NCBI GenBank assembly: GCA_947074245.1
Contig: CAMTOW010000102.1
Coordinates: 1-7,091 of the forward strand
Reading direction: 5' to 3'
DNA length: 7,091 nucleotides
Source: an uncultured Bacteroidales bacterium
GTDB taxonomy: Bacteria > Bacteroidota > Bacteroidia > Bacteroidales > JAUNSR01
Numbering within the stretch: the first letter of the stretch is position 1; each line of letters opens with the position of its first letter. This document shows, in pieces, positions 1 through 6,499 of the stretch. A program made the translations under genes and the position numbers. Below the pieces are notes generated by a model. It saw nothing but the letters and a program-made list of their open reading frames with translations, did not search any database and was not told the DNA's origin.

Positions 1-50
1 TACGAGCTTCTCCGGAGTGACTGGAGTTCAGACGTGTGCTCTTCCGATCT
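1..50 (+). other. Illumina P7/TruSeq adapter with i7 index (contamination)
   Basis: Bases 17-50 match the TruSeq read-2 adapter exactly, from GTGACTGGAG through to CTTCCGATCT. Bases 9-16 (TCTCCGGA) are the reverse complement of TCCGGAGA, which I recognise as TruSeq HT i7 index D702. Bases 1-8 (TACGAGCT) match the end of the P7 flow-cell sequence, TACGAGAT, with one mismatch at base 7. The order P7 end, index, read-2 adapter is that of a library molecule, so this is an untrimmed adapter joined to the contig end. Genomic sequence starts at base 51. The plus-strand frame opening at 17 gives the peptide MTGVQTCALPI, a known spurious product of this adapter. Confidence 0.97.
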
Positions 51-724
51 GGATTCGTGAATACCAATCCGGCACCGTCATGATAGTTTCCGGTTTCAAG
101 GATAACTGCTCCGTTCGGCCCAGCCATCAAAAAGTGAGGAGTTTCGATCGCAGCCAAAGAAGCCGTATCGCCTACCTGCATCGTTACAAAGTTGGTAACG
201 GTGCGGAATCCGTCCTGGCTTTTCGCCAGTGCCGGCGGGTTCGGTGTCGTTTCTCCTGCTCCGAAATTGTAAGCCGTACCGTGCTCTACATACCAGCTTT
301 CCATTTTAGCCGGATATTCGGTCGCCATGTGTTTGTGCTCAACGATCGACTGTCCCGGAAGCAGGTAGATGTTGTGGCCTACATATCCGTAAGTCGGATT
401 GTTTTGCCAGAAAACGCCGGCCATCCCGATATTTTCAAAATCGCCCTGATTGAAATCCGACAACCACATATTCTCTTTCAAGAATTCGTTGTATTCCACC
501 CCGTAATATTCAAACATATCCAGATAAGCCTGAAGAGCGACTTCCGCCTGAAAAACGCCGTCTTTGTAGAAGTCGGCATTCGTATATTTTTTCTGATAAG
601 GAGCTTTCGTCTGCGCTACGCAATTTTTACTTCCGGACGAATGGTTACTCTCGCCGGAGCATCCTGTGATGAATGACGTACCGATTGCCAAAACCAATGA
701 CAAGGGTAATACGTGTTTTAACAT
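51..724 (-). CDS. Cupin-fold lipoprotein, similar to D-lyxose isomerase-type cupins (partial, C-terminus missing)
   Basis: Reading leftward from the ATG at 722-724 gives 224 codons before the adapter. The N-terminus has a lipoprotein signal peptide: K3/H4, a hydrophobic stretch at about residues 5-19, and a lipobox ending ITGC with Cys22. This predicts a lipid-anchored envelope protein. A cupin metal site is visible: G124, H130-x-H132 and E136 match cupin motif 1, and H197 in TPHFLMAG fits the motif 2 histidine. The GYVGHNIYLLPGQ segment (113-125) and overall spacing remind me of metal-dependent sugar isomerases of the D-lyxose ketol-isomerase type. That is family resemblance from memory, so the substrate is unproven. 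No stop codon occurs before base 51. The frame stays open through the adapter, so an automatic call would add a false tail. The gene is divergent from the regulator at 877. A secreted lipoprotein isomerase would be unusual, so a non-enzymatic sugar-binding cupin is an alternative. Confidence 0.8.
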
Positions 725-760
725 AATATCTAAAATTTACTATTAAAAATAACTTGGCTG

Positions 761-768
761 CAAAGATA
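761..768 (-). promoter_or_regulatory. Predicted Bacteroidota -7 box for the cupin lipoprotein gene
   Basis: On the minus strand these bases read TATCTTTG, matching the Bacteroidota consensus TAnnTTTG. The box lies 36 bp upstream of the start codon at 724, predicting a leader of about 30 nt. I see no clear TTTG -33 element at the usual spacing, so the call rests on the -7 box and its position. Confidence 0.45.
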
Positions 769-843
769 TAATTTAAAGTCGTTTTACATCATTTCTATAA
801 ATAATTCGTGTTTGATGTGTAAAAAACATATTCCTAGATTTGT

Positions 844-851
844 TATTTTTG
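844..851 (+). promoter_or_regulatory. Predicted Bacteroidota -7 box for the TPR-HTH regulator gene
   Basis: The bases read TATTTTTG, matching TAnnTTTG, 25 bp before the ATG at 877. That predicts a leader of about 20 nt, which is A/C-rich and has no Shine-Dalgarno sequence. A TTTG at 811-814 lies about 29 bp upstream, farther than the usual 19-21 bp, so the -33 element is weak or absent. The region is AT-rich, so a chance match is possible. Confidence 0.4.
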
Positions 852-876
852 TATTATATCATTCAACAACAATACG

Positions 877-2151
877 ATGAAACTCCCAATCTATCTGTTC
901 GGATGCCTGTTTGCGCTTTTCCTTCTCGCATCATGCCACAACGAACGGCTACATATCACCGAAAAAAATAAAACGGAAGCTCTCCTCCAATTCGAATCCG
1001 CAAGAAACCATGAAGCGGAAAACGATATCAGAAACGCTCTGATCTACTACTGGGACGCTTTGTCGCTGCTGGATCAGGTTTGCGACACGATCGAAACGGC
1101 GGAAGTCAATCTCCATCTAGGCGATCTGCTGTTCCGTTACGGAATGTATGAGAAAGCGGTGCATCACCATCGCGAAAGTTTCACGCTCCTCAACGGCCGT
1201 TCCGATTCGGACAAAGTCGCGGAAATCGCCAAACGGCTTTATGTGGATTATACCCTGTTGAATCAACCCGATACGGCATCCTATTATCTGGACATCACCG
1301 GCTCGCTCACCGGAATCGCACATCAGGCCGAAGCGAAACGCACGATGCAAGAGCACCTGAACCGGATCGGAACCCGGGCGCTCACCGATTCGATCGCATG
1401 CGTATACGACCGGGAAATGCTTTGGAACCTCGAAAACCGATATAAACAGGAAAAGATCATTTCGGCGCGGCAAAAGGCTCAAACCGAATATTACATCCGT
1501 CTGTCTGTCCTGCTGGCTTTGGCATGCGTGTTTCTGATTGTGATTCTGATCTTATACATGAAAAAGAAAAAAGAAGAATCACTTCGAAAAGAACAGTTCG
1601 CCTGGTTCGATGCCATCGTTCGCACCAACAAAGAGAAACTCGACGAATATCAGACCCGATTGCTTTCGGAGCAAAGCCAGATCGAAGATTTGAAAAACGA
1701 GATCCGCCAAAACGCCGCTTCGTTGCGTTCGCAACAAGAACTTTGCGACGAACTCCGATATTTCGAATCGAAACAAGACGAGTTGATTCAAAAAGAGAAA
1801 CAGCTGCGCCGACGCGACGAACAGTTGCTTTCGGCTGATAGTATGCAGGCCGTATTATTGATCAACCAATTAAAATCCAAACCGGTCTATTATCCGGTCT
1901 TTAAAGAATCGGAACGGAAACTTCTGGAAGAGTTTGCCGATTTGCTGTATGACGGATTCTCCGGTTCGTTTGCCGGCGGGCAGATCTTGTCGGAACGTGA
2001 ACAGTCGCTGTGCTGTCTGATCCGGTTAGGGTTTACAACAGCTCAACTTTCGATCATCTACGGCATCTCACCGGGATCAGTCACGAAAGCCCGGTTCCGC
2101 CTGAAAAAGAAGTTGGAGGAAGCAAATATCGCTCTGGAACTGACGGCTTAA
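877..2151 (+). CDS. Membrane-anchored TPR-like regulator with C-terminal HTH
   Basis: This 424-residue protein has the architecture of a membrane-bound one-component transcription regulator. In order: a signal peptide with a lipobox ending LASC (Cys20); a helical TPR-like region at about 28-190, with repeat-type segments such as NALIYYWDALSLLD and AEVNLHLGDLLFRYGMYEKA; one hydrophobic helix at about 209-228 followed by KKKKEE; a charged coiled coil at about 229-325; and a helix-turn-helix at about 371-415 (LSEREQSLCCLIRLGF, then ISPGSVTKARFRLKKKL) resembling LuxR/sigma region 4 domains. The predicted topology puts the TPR part in the periplasm and the HTH in the cytoplasm. Such proteins are common in Bacteroidales as uncharacterised TPR/HTH regulators. 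The ATG at 877 is chosen because it places the signal peptide at the N-terminus and follows the predicted promoter. Target genes are unknown; the divergent cupin lipoprotein and the downstream GT117 gene are the nearest candidates. Confidence 0.88.
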   Translation: MKLPIYLFGCLFALFLLASCHNERLHITEKNKTEALLQFESARNHEAENDIRNALIYYWDALSLLDQVCDTIETAEVNLHLGDLLFRYGMYEKAVHHHRESFTLLNGRSDSDKVAEIAKRLYVDYTLLNQPDTASYYLDITGSLTGIAHQAEAKRTMQEHLNRIGTRALTDSIACVYDREMLWNLENRYKQEKIISARQKAQTEYYIRLSVLLALACVFLIVILILYMKKKKEESLRKEQFAWFDAIVRTNKEKLDEYQTRLLSEQSQIEDLKNEIRQNAASLRSQQELCDELRYFESKQDELIQKEKQLRRRDEQLLSADSMQAVLLINQLKSKPVYYPVFKESERKLLEEFADLLYDGFSGSFAGGQILSEREQSLCCLIRLGFTTAQLSIIYGISPGSVTKARFRLKKKLEEANIALELTA

Positions 2152-2255
2152 CCGATGAATGTCCGCATACGCCCGCGACAAAACATCACACAACAAACTA
2201 TATATCAATAAATTGAACCCAAAACATCCGACATCGAATGTCCGCATGGTTTCGG

Positions 2256-2301
2256 GCAGAATGAACAGGGCTACGTCTAATTTTGTAGCAAATCATTCTG
2301 C
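2256..2301. repeat. Nested inverted repeat around the GT117 promoter
   Basis: Outer arms GCAGAATGA (2256-2264) and TCATTCTGC (2293-2301) are perfect 9-bp reverse complements. Inner arms GCTAC (2270-2274) and GTAGC (2285-2289) are perfect 5-bp reverse complements. Both pairs are centred within about 1 bp of each other, near 2279, inside the predicted -7 box at 2278-2285. The structure ends 6 bp before the GT117 start codon. No U-run follows the right arm, so a classical intrinsic terminator is unlikely. An operator over the promoter, or a hairpin in read-through RNA from the upstream regulator gene, are the main options. Confidence 0.6.
2278..2285 (+). promoter_or_regulatory. Predicted Bacteroidota -7 box for the GT117 operon
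   Basis: The bases read TAATTTTG, matching TAnnTTTG, 22 bp before the ATG at 2308. TTTC at 2250-2253 is the nearest -33-like element; it has one mismatch and a spacer somewhat longer than usual. The predicted leader is about 15-20 nt without a Shine-Dalgarno sequence. The box sits at the centre of the inverted repeat at 2256-2301. Confidence 0.5.
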
Positions 2302-2307
2302 TAACTT

Positions 2308-5300
2308 ATGTGGACCTACAAAAACTTAAATCGGATTTTTGCCTTACTCAGCTTTATCCTTCCCGCCATCGTATATGGCCTGACCATTGAACCTTCGGTC
2401 AGTTTCTGGGACTGTCCGGAATTCGTGATCTCTGCGTCTCGTTTACAAATCGGACATCCGCCGGGTGCCCCGGTCTTTATGTTGCTGGGCAATCTGTTTT
2501 CACAGTTCGCCGGCTCGCCCGACCGCGTCGCCCGCATGATCAATCTGATGAACGCCTTGTTGAGCGCGGCGACCATCCTGTTTCTATATCTGAGTATCTC
2601 TCTGCTTTTACAAAAAGCTCTTCGGATCGATGATACGAACGAAACGCTTTCCCGAAAAATCGTTTTGATCGGTTCTTCGTTTGTCGGAGCGATGATTTAT
2701 GCCGTCAGCGATACGTTTTGGTACTCGGCGGTAGAGGCCGAAGTGTATGCTTTCTCCTCATTCCTGACCGCTTTTGCGTTTTGGATCATCCTGAAGTGGG
2801 ATCAAAACCGAAAAGATGTCTTCCGTGATCGATGGATCATCCTTCTGGCTTACGTCATCGGTATCTCGATCGGCGTGCATCTGCTGAATCTGCTTTGTAT
2901 TCCGGCAATCGCACTGGTCGTCTATTTCGACCAACGAGATCGGGTTACGCTGAAAGGTATCGCATCGACGCTTCTCCTTTCGGGCGTGGTGATCGGTGGA
3001 ATCCTGTGGGGAATCATTCCCGGAATCGTGAAAATGGCAGGCGTTTTCGAATTGCTGTTTGTAAACGGATTCGGCATGGGGTATCATGGAGGATCGATCG
3101 TCTACTTCTTTCTGCTATTGGCGACTCTGATTCTGTCGGTACGCGCCTCCCTCCTGCCCGGATCTCTGAAAAACCGGTTTGCCGTCTATCTGATCGGTTG
3201 GTTGCTGTTGGGAATTACCTGGACGGGCAACACGGTTTACAGCATAGCGGCAACCGTCTTGTTCGGCCTCATCGCATCACTTCTGCTGCGGAGATCCGAA
3301 AAACGGAATCCTTCGCGACTACGCCATATCCTTTATCTGCTATCCTGCTCGTTGACGCTATTGGTGATGGGTTACTCTTCGTATGCGTTGATCGTGATCC
3401 GCGCCGAAGCCAATCCTCCGATGAACCAGCAGGCCGTTACCGACCCGTTTGCTCTCAAAGATTATCTGGGACGGGAACAGTATGGACAAACCCCTTTGTT
3501 TTTCGGCAAAAACTATACTTCACCGCTGGCGATCACTTCCGAAAACGGACAGTTGCGCTACGCCTCATCTCCCGGTGAAACAATCTACAAACGCGCTGAG
3601 AAAGAGGAAAAAGCCCGCTATGTATCCGCCGGAAACAAAACCGATTATCGGTATCAGAAAGAGACCTGTTCGGTTCTGCCCCGTATGTACAGCGATCAGC
3701 ACAAAGATCTGTATCGGAGTTGGATCGGCGGATACGAACCAAAAACAGTCTCTTATTTCGATCCGTTAAGCGACAGGACGCAAAAGACGAAAATCCCGAC
3801 CTTGACCCAAAACCTCCGCTTCTTATGCGATTATCAGGTAAACTTCATGTTCTGGCGGTATTTCTTATGGAACTTCGTCGGCCGACAAGACGACATACAG
3901 GGACATGGCGACGAATCGCACGGCAACTGGATCACAGGGATAAGTGGAATCGACCGATATCTGATCGGCGCTTCTTCCGAAACGACGATTCCGAACAAAG
4001 GTCGTAATGTATATTTCGGGCTTCCGCTGATCTTGGGTCTGATCGGTATGGGATGGCAATTGAAATCGGCTAAGCGAGAGTTCCTGATCGTAGCGACATT
4101 GTTCTTCATGACCGGGCTTGCGATCGTACTTTACCTAAACCAGACTCCGTTTCAACCCCGAGAGCGGGATTATGCCTATGCCGGAGCTTTTTATGCCTTC
4201 GCGATATGGACCGGTATGGGTTGCGCCGGAATCGCCCGGATTATCGGAAGAAAAATATCGCGTAAGAATCAGATTCGCGCAAGCCTGCTCGCCGTGCTGG
4301 CCGGGTTGATCGTTCCGGCTCAGATGATTTCGCAGACTTGGGACGATCACGACCGGAGCCACCGGTTTATCGCACGCGATACGGCATCGAATTATTTGAT
4401 GTCGCTCCCTGAAGACGGAAATCCGATCTTGTTCGTAAACGGAGATAACGATACGTTTCCGGTCTGGTATGGCATTGAAGTGGAAGGGATCCGTCAAGAT
4501 GTCAAAGCATGCAATATGGCTTATCTGCAAGGCGGATGGTATGTGCGCCAGATGCGCATGCCAACTTATGACGCTCCTGCCTTTCCGCTATCCTTGCCGG
4601 ATGGTTTTTACGATGATGATTCCTGCTTTTCGGTGCAGGTGAATCCGGTTGTCAAACGGACCGTACGACCCGACGGTTCGGTACAAGAATTGACGATGAA
4701 AGAGGTGATCGAAGCGTATTATCTCACCCATCCGGGAACCGATAAGTATGGACAGGATCCGTTCTCGTGGGAAAACATCGTGCGATACTGGTTGAATAAC
4801 CCCGATCCGAACCTGAGATTCATACCGACCGATGAGATTCACATTCCGGTCGATAAGGAAACGCTACTTGCTTCGGGCATGGCGGTTCCGGATCAGACGG
4901 AGATTCCCGAATACATGACGATCGATTTGAAAGAGCGCTCTCATTTGTTGCGTCCGGGTCTGGTGATGCTGGATCTGCTCAACGGATGCGAATGGAAAAG
5001 ACCGCTCTATATCGCGATTTCCGCACCGACCGACGAATATCTTCCACTCTCGGATCATCTGATGATGGAGGGACTCGCCTATCGGATCGTACCGTTCCGA
5101 ACCGATTCGTCGACCCGGATCGATTGCGACAAACTCTATCGGAATTGCATGACGAGTTTTCGGTTTGGCGGGATTGAGGAGCATGATATTTATCTCGATG
5201 ACGTAAACCGTTCGGCGCTTCGTACGTTGCGCTATTCGTTCGTATTGCTTGCCGATGCACTTTTACGGCAGGATCGTTCGGACGAATTAGTGGCCGTAGT

Positions 5301-5418
5301 AGACAAATACTTTGCCGTATTCGAGAAGAGCCAACCGGATGAAACCTCCGTGTCACTTCATGAATTCATGATGAAAGCTCGCGAACACACCGATTCCATT
5401 CACTCGAAAAACCAATAA
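2308..5418 (+). CDS. Glycosyltransferase family 117 (DUF2723) integral membrane protein
   Basis: This 1036-residue protein is full length for the Bacteroidota DUF2723/GT117 family, which is usually around 1000-1150 residues. The first periplasmic loop carries SFWDCPEF (D35, E38) and IGHPPGAP (48-55), the family signature, with acidic residues where GT-C enzymes place their catalytic site. Further family motifs are SDTFWYSAVEAEVYAFSSF (134-152), GVHLLNLL (189-196), YLGREQYG (about 387-394), QPRERDYAY (616-624) and NGDNDTFPVWY (711-721). I count roughly 14-15 hydrophobic segments, in two groups (about 10-367 and 570-676), then a soluble C-terminal part of about 360 residues. The human relative TMEM260 is a protein O-mannosyltransferase, so transfer of a lipid-linked sugar to exported proteins is a reasonable inference; donor and acceptor here are unknown. 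The DUF3098 gene starts 4 bp after the stop, suggesting co-transcription. No frameshift or missing motif is seen. Confidence 0.93.
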   Translation: MWTYKNLNRIFALLSFILPAIVYGLTIEPSVSFWDCPEFVISASRLQIGHPPGAPVFMLLGNLFSQFAGSPDRVARMINLMNALLSAATILFLYLSISLLLQKALRIDDTNETLSRKIVLIGSSFVGAMIYAVSDTFWYSAVEAEVYAFSSFLTAFAFWIILKWDQNRKDVFRDRWIILLAYVIGISIGVHLLNLLCIPAIALVVYFDQRDRVTLKGIASTLLLSGVVIGGILWGIIPGIVKMAGVFELLFVNGFGMGYHGGSIVYFFLLLATLILSVRASLLPGSLKNRFAVYLIGWLLLGITWTGNTVYSIAATVLFGLIASLLLRRSEKRNPSRLRHILYLLSCSLTLLVMGYSSYALIVIRAEANPPMNQQAVTDPFALKDYLGREQYGQTPLFFGKNYTSPLAITSENGQLRYASSPGETIYKRAEKEEKARYVSAGNKTDYRYQKETCSVLPRMYSDQHKDLYRSWIGGYEPKTVSYFDPLSDRTQKTKIPTLTQNLRFLCDYQVNFMFWRYFLWNFVGRQDDIQGHGDESHGNWITGISGIDRYLIGASSETTIPNKGRNVYFGLPLILGLIGMGWQLKSAKREFLIVATLFFMTGLAIVLYLNQTPFQPRERDYAYAGAFYAFAIWTGMGCAGIARIIGRKISRKNQIRASLLAVLAGLIVPAQMISQTWDDHDRSHRFIARDTASNYLMSLPEDGNPILFVNGDNDTFPVWYGIEVEGIRQDVKACNMAYLQGGWYVRQMRMPTYDAPAFPLSLPDGFYDDDSCFSVQVNPVVKRTVRPDGSVQELTMKEVIEAYYLTHPGTDKYGQDPFSWENIVRYWLNNPDPNLRFIPTDEIHIPVDKETLLASGMAVPDQTEIPEYMTIDLKERSHLLRPGLVMLDLLNGCEWKRPLYIAISAPTDEYLPLSDHLMMEGLAYRIVPFRTDSSTRIDCDKLYRNCMTSFRFGGIEEHDIYLDDVNRSALRTLRYSFVLLADALLRQDRSDELVAVVDKYFAVFEKSQPDETSVSLHEFMMKAREHTDSIHSKNQ

Positions 5419-5422
5419 ACTC

Positions 5423-5776
5423 ATGAAGCCGAATAAAACAGAATCATCGCCGATGATAGAATGTCCCCAACCTTCCTTCGGATTGAATCGAACGAATTAT
5501 GTCGTGATCGCGATCGCTTATATACTCGTGATCGTCGGATTTATCCTGATGTGCGGCCCCTCATCCGACAAGGAAGCTTTCGAACCGGACATATTCAGTT
5601 TCCGACGCATCGTCGTAGCTCCCGCCATCTGTCTGGCAGGATTTATTCTGATCGGTTTCGGAATCATCTTCCATCCCCGCAATCGAAATAAAAAGATGAC
5701 GAACGATTCGGTAAAAGAAGAAACGGAGAAAATGCTTCCTGTAAATCCTATCGCTCGGAACAATAAATCTGTTTAA
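5423..5776 (+). CDS. DUF3098 family small inner-membrane protein
   Basis: This 117-residue protein has two hydrophobic helices at about 26-44 and 63-83, joined by a short loop containing GPSSDKEAFEPDIFSFRR (45-62). That loop followed by IVVAPAICLAGFI is the signature I recognise for DUF3098, a Bacteroidota family without an assigned function. A charged tail of about 34 residues follows the second helix. The N-terminus is hydrophilic and lacks a signal peptide. The ATG lies 4 bp after the GT117 stop codon with no ribosome-binding site, consistent with one transcript and possible translational coupling. In many Bacteroidota, as I recall, DUF3098 genes lie beside ftsX and undecaprenyl-diphosphatase genes, so the GT117 neighbour here is a different setting. 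A role linked to the glycosyltransferase or to cell-wall lipid carriers is conceivable but unsupported by direct evidence. Confidence 0.87.
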   Translation: MKPNKTESSPMIECPQPSFGLNRTNYVVIAIAYILVIVGFILMCGPSSDKEAFEPDIFSFRRIVVAPAICLAGFILIGFGIIFHPRNRNKKMTNDSVKEETEKMLPVNPIARNNKSV

Positions 5777-5781
5777 TTTTG
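5774..5781 (+). promoter_or_regulatory. Predicted Bacteroidota -7 box overlapping the DUF3098 stop codon
   Basis: The bases read TAATTTTG, identical to the box before the GT117 gene and matching TAnnTTTG. The first three bases are the TAA stop of the DUF3098 gene. The box ends 22 bp before the ATG at 5804, the same distance as at the GT117 promoter. No clear -33 element is seen, so the downstream gene may use this promoter, upstream read-through, or both. Confidence 0.45.
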
Positions 5782-5803
5782 CATTCGAACAGACGAACCG
5801 AAT

Positions 5804-6499
5804 ATGACAGGAAATACAGAAGAATCGAAAAACGTAGCACCTCATACCAACGGGACCTATAAAGACGAGAATGGAACGATCCTGCAAGTTCCCGCTGGAT
5901 GGAAATTTCTGAAAGCGGGCGATGCGGGCGTTACACGTACGATTACGGCGACCGGACCGTATTGGAGAATCCGGGTAAAGAAGGGGAAAAGGTTGATCTC
6001 TTTGGGTGTGTTGGCTCCGGCACAGCTGATCGAGGACGCAATCCGCCACATGAATCAGAAAAGAAGTACGGAGAACTATAAGAAAACGAGAGAAAGAGCC
6101 TTACAAACGCGCGAAAGAAAACAAACGGAATATGTTTCGGATTTTTTCGACGCCGTAGTGGATTTTTTAAAGTTTCATCCCCGCTATGAGGATCAGGCTC
6201 GATCGATGGCACATCTGATCTGTAGCCATGCGACACCGATCGGAAGCGGCACCGTAGCTCGTACCACCCGTATTCCGCTCGAACAACGGGCTGAAAAAGC
6301 GGTTATCGCATGGATGCGCCATCAGACGACCGAATACGACCGAATACAGATCGCCCGTCGAAAAGGAGAAAGAAGAAAAGTCAGAAGTACCCTCGCCAAA
6401 CAATCGCTGAACCTGTTGGACGCTTATCGGCAAGGAGCCGAAATTCCGGAGTTCTGTCCCTTGAAAAAGGCGTTGCTCGGTAATCAACGGGAAGATTGA
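5804..6499 (+). CDS. DUF2293 domain-containing protein
   Basis: This 231-residue soluble protein has no signal peptide or membrane helix and is rich in Lys and Arg, so it is predicted cytoplasmic. The N-terminal part (about 20-75) contains VPAGWKFLKAGDAGVTR and a KKGKRLISLGVLAPA segment typical of this family. The C-terminal DUF2293 core (about 118-185) contains FHPRYE, a histidine-rich AHLICSHAT segment, GSGTVARTTRIPLEQRAEKA and AWMRHQTTEYD. Both halves align with family members as I remember them, so the gene looks full length. No biochemical function is established for the family; the basic composition and conserved Arg/His residues could suggest nucleic-acid contact, but that is speculation. 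It follows DUF3098 by 27 bp, with a promoter-like box in between. Its last 16 bp overlap the convergent DUF5686 gene. Confidence 0.85.
   Translation: MTGNTEESKNVAPHTNGTYKDENGTILQVPAGWKFLKAGDAGVTRTITATGPYWRIRVKKGKRLISLGVLAPAQLIEDAIRHMNQKRSTENYKKTRERALQTRERKQTEYVSDFFDAVVDFLKFHPRYEDQARSMAHLICSHATPIGSGTVARTTRIPLEQRAEKAVIAWMRHQTTEYDRIQIARRKGERRKVRSTLAKQSLNLLDAYRQGAEIPEFCPLKKALLGNQRED

Noticed and set aside
17..676. Plus-strand open frame of 219 codons at the left end
   Set aside because: It begins inside the sequencing adapter and lies antisense to the cupin lipoprotein, which has a signal peptide and metal-site motifs.
2256..2301. Invertible (phase-variable) promoter
   Set aside because: The outer arms are only 9 bp and 28 bp apart, too short for known Bacteroides promoter inversions, and no recombinase gene is nearby in the window.
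2152..2307. Intrinsic terminator after the regulator gene
   Set aside because: The only sizeable hairpin (2256-2301) is not followed by a T-run and overlaps the next promoter.
2832..3578. Plus-strand open frame of 248 codons in another frame within the GT117 gene
   Set aside because: The GT117 frame carries continuous family motifs here; the alternative frame is Arg/Ser-rich as expected for an out-of-frame shadow.
5561..6049. Minus-strand open frame of 162 codons
   Set aside because: It spans the antisense of two recognised genes (DUF3098 and DUF2293) and their intergenic region, with no recognisable domain.
6328..6347. Tandem 10-bp repeat (GACCGAATAC twice)
   Set aside because: It lies within the conserved TTEYDRI segment of DUF2293 and is explained by the coding sequence; two copies only.
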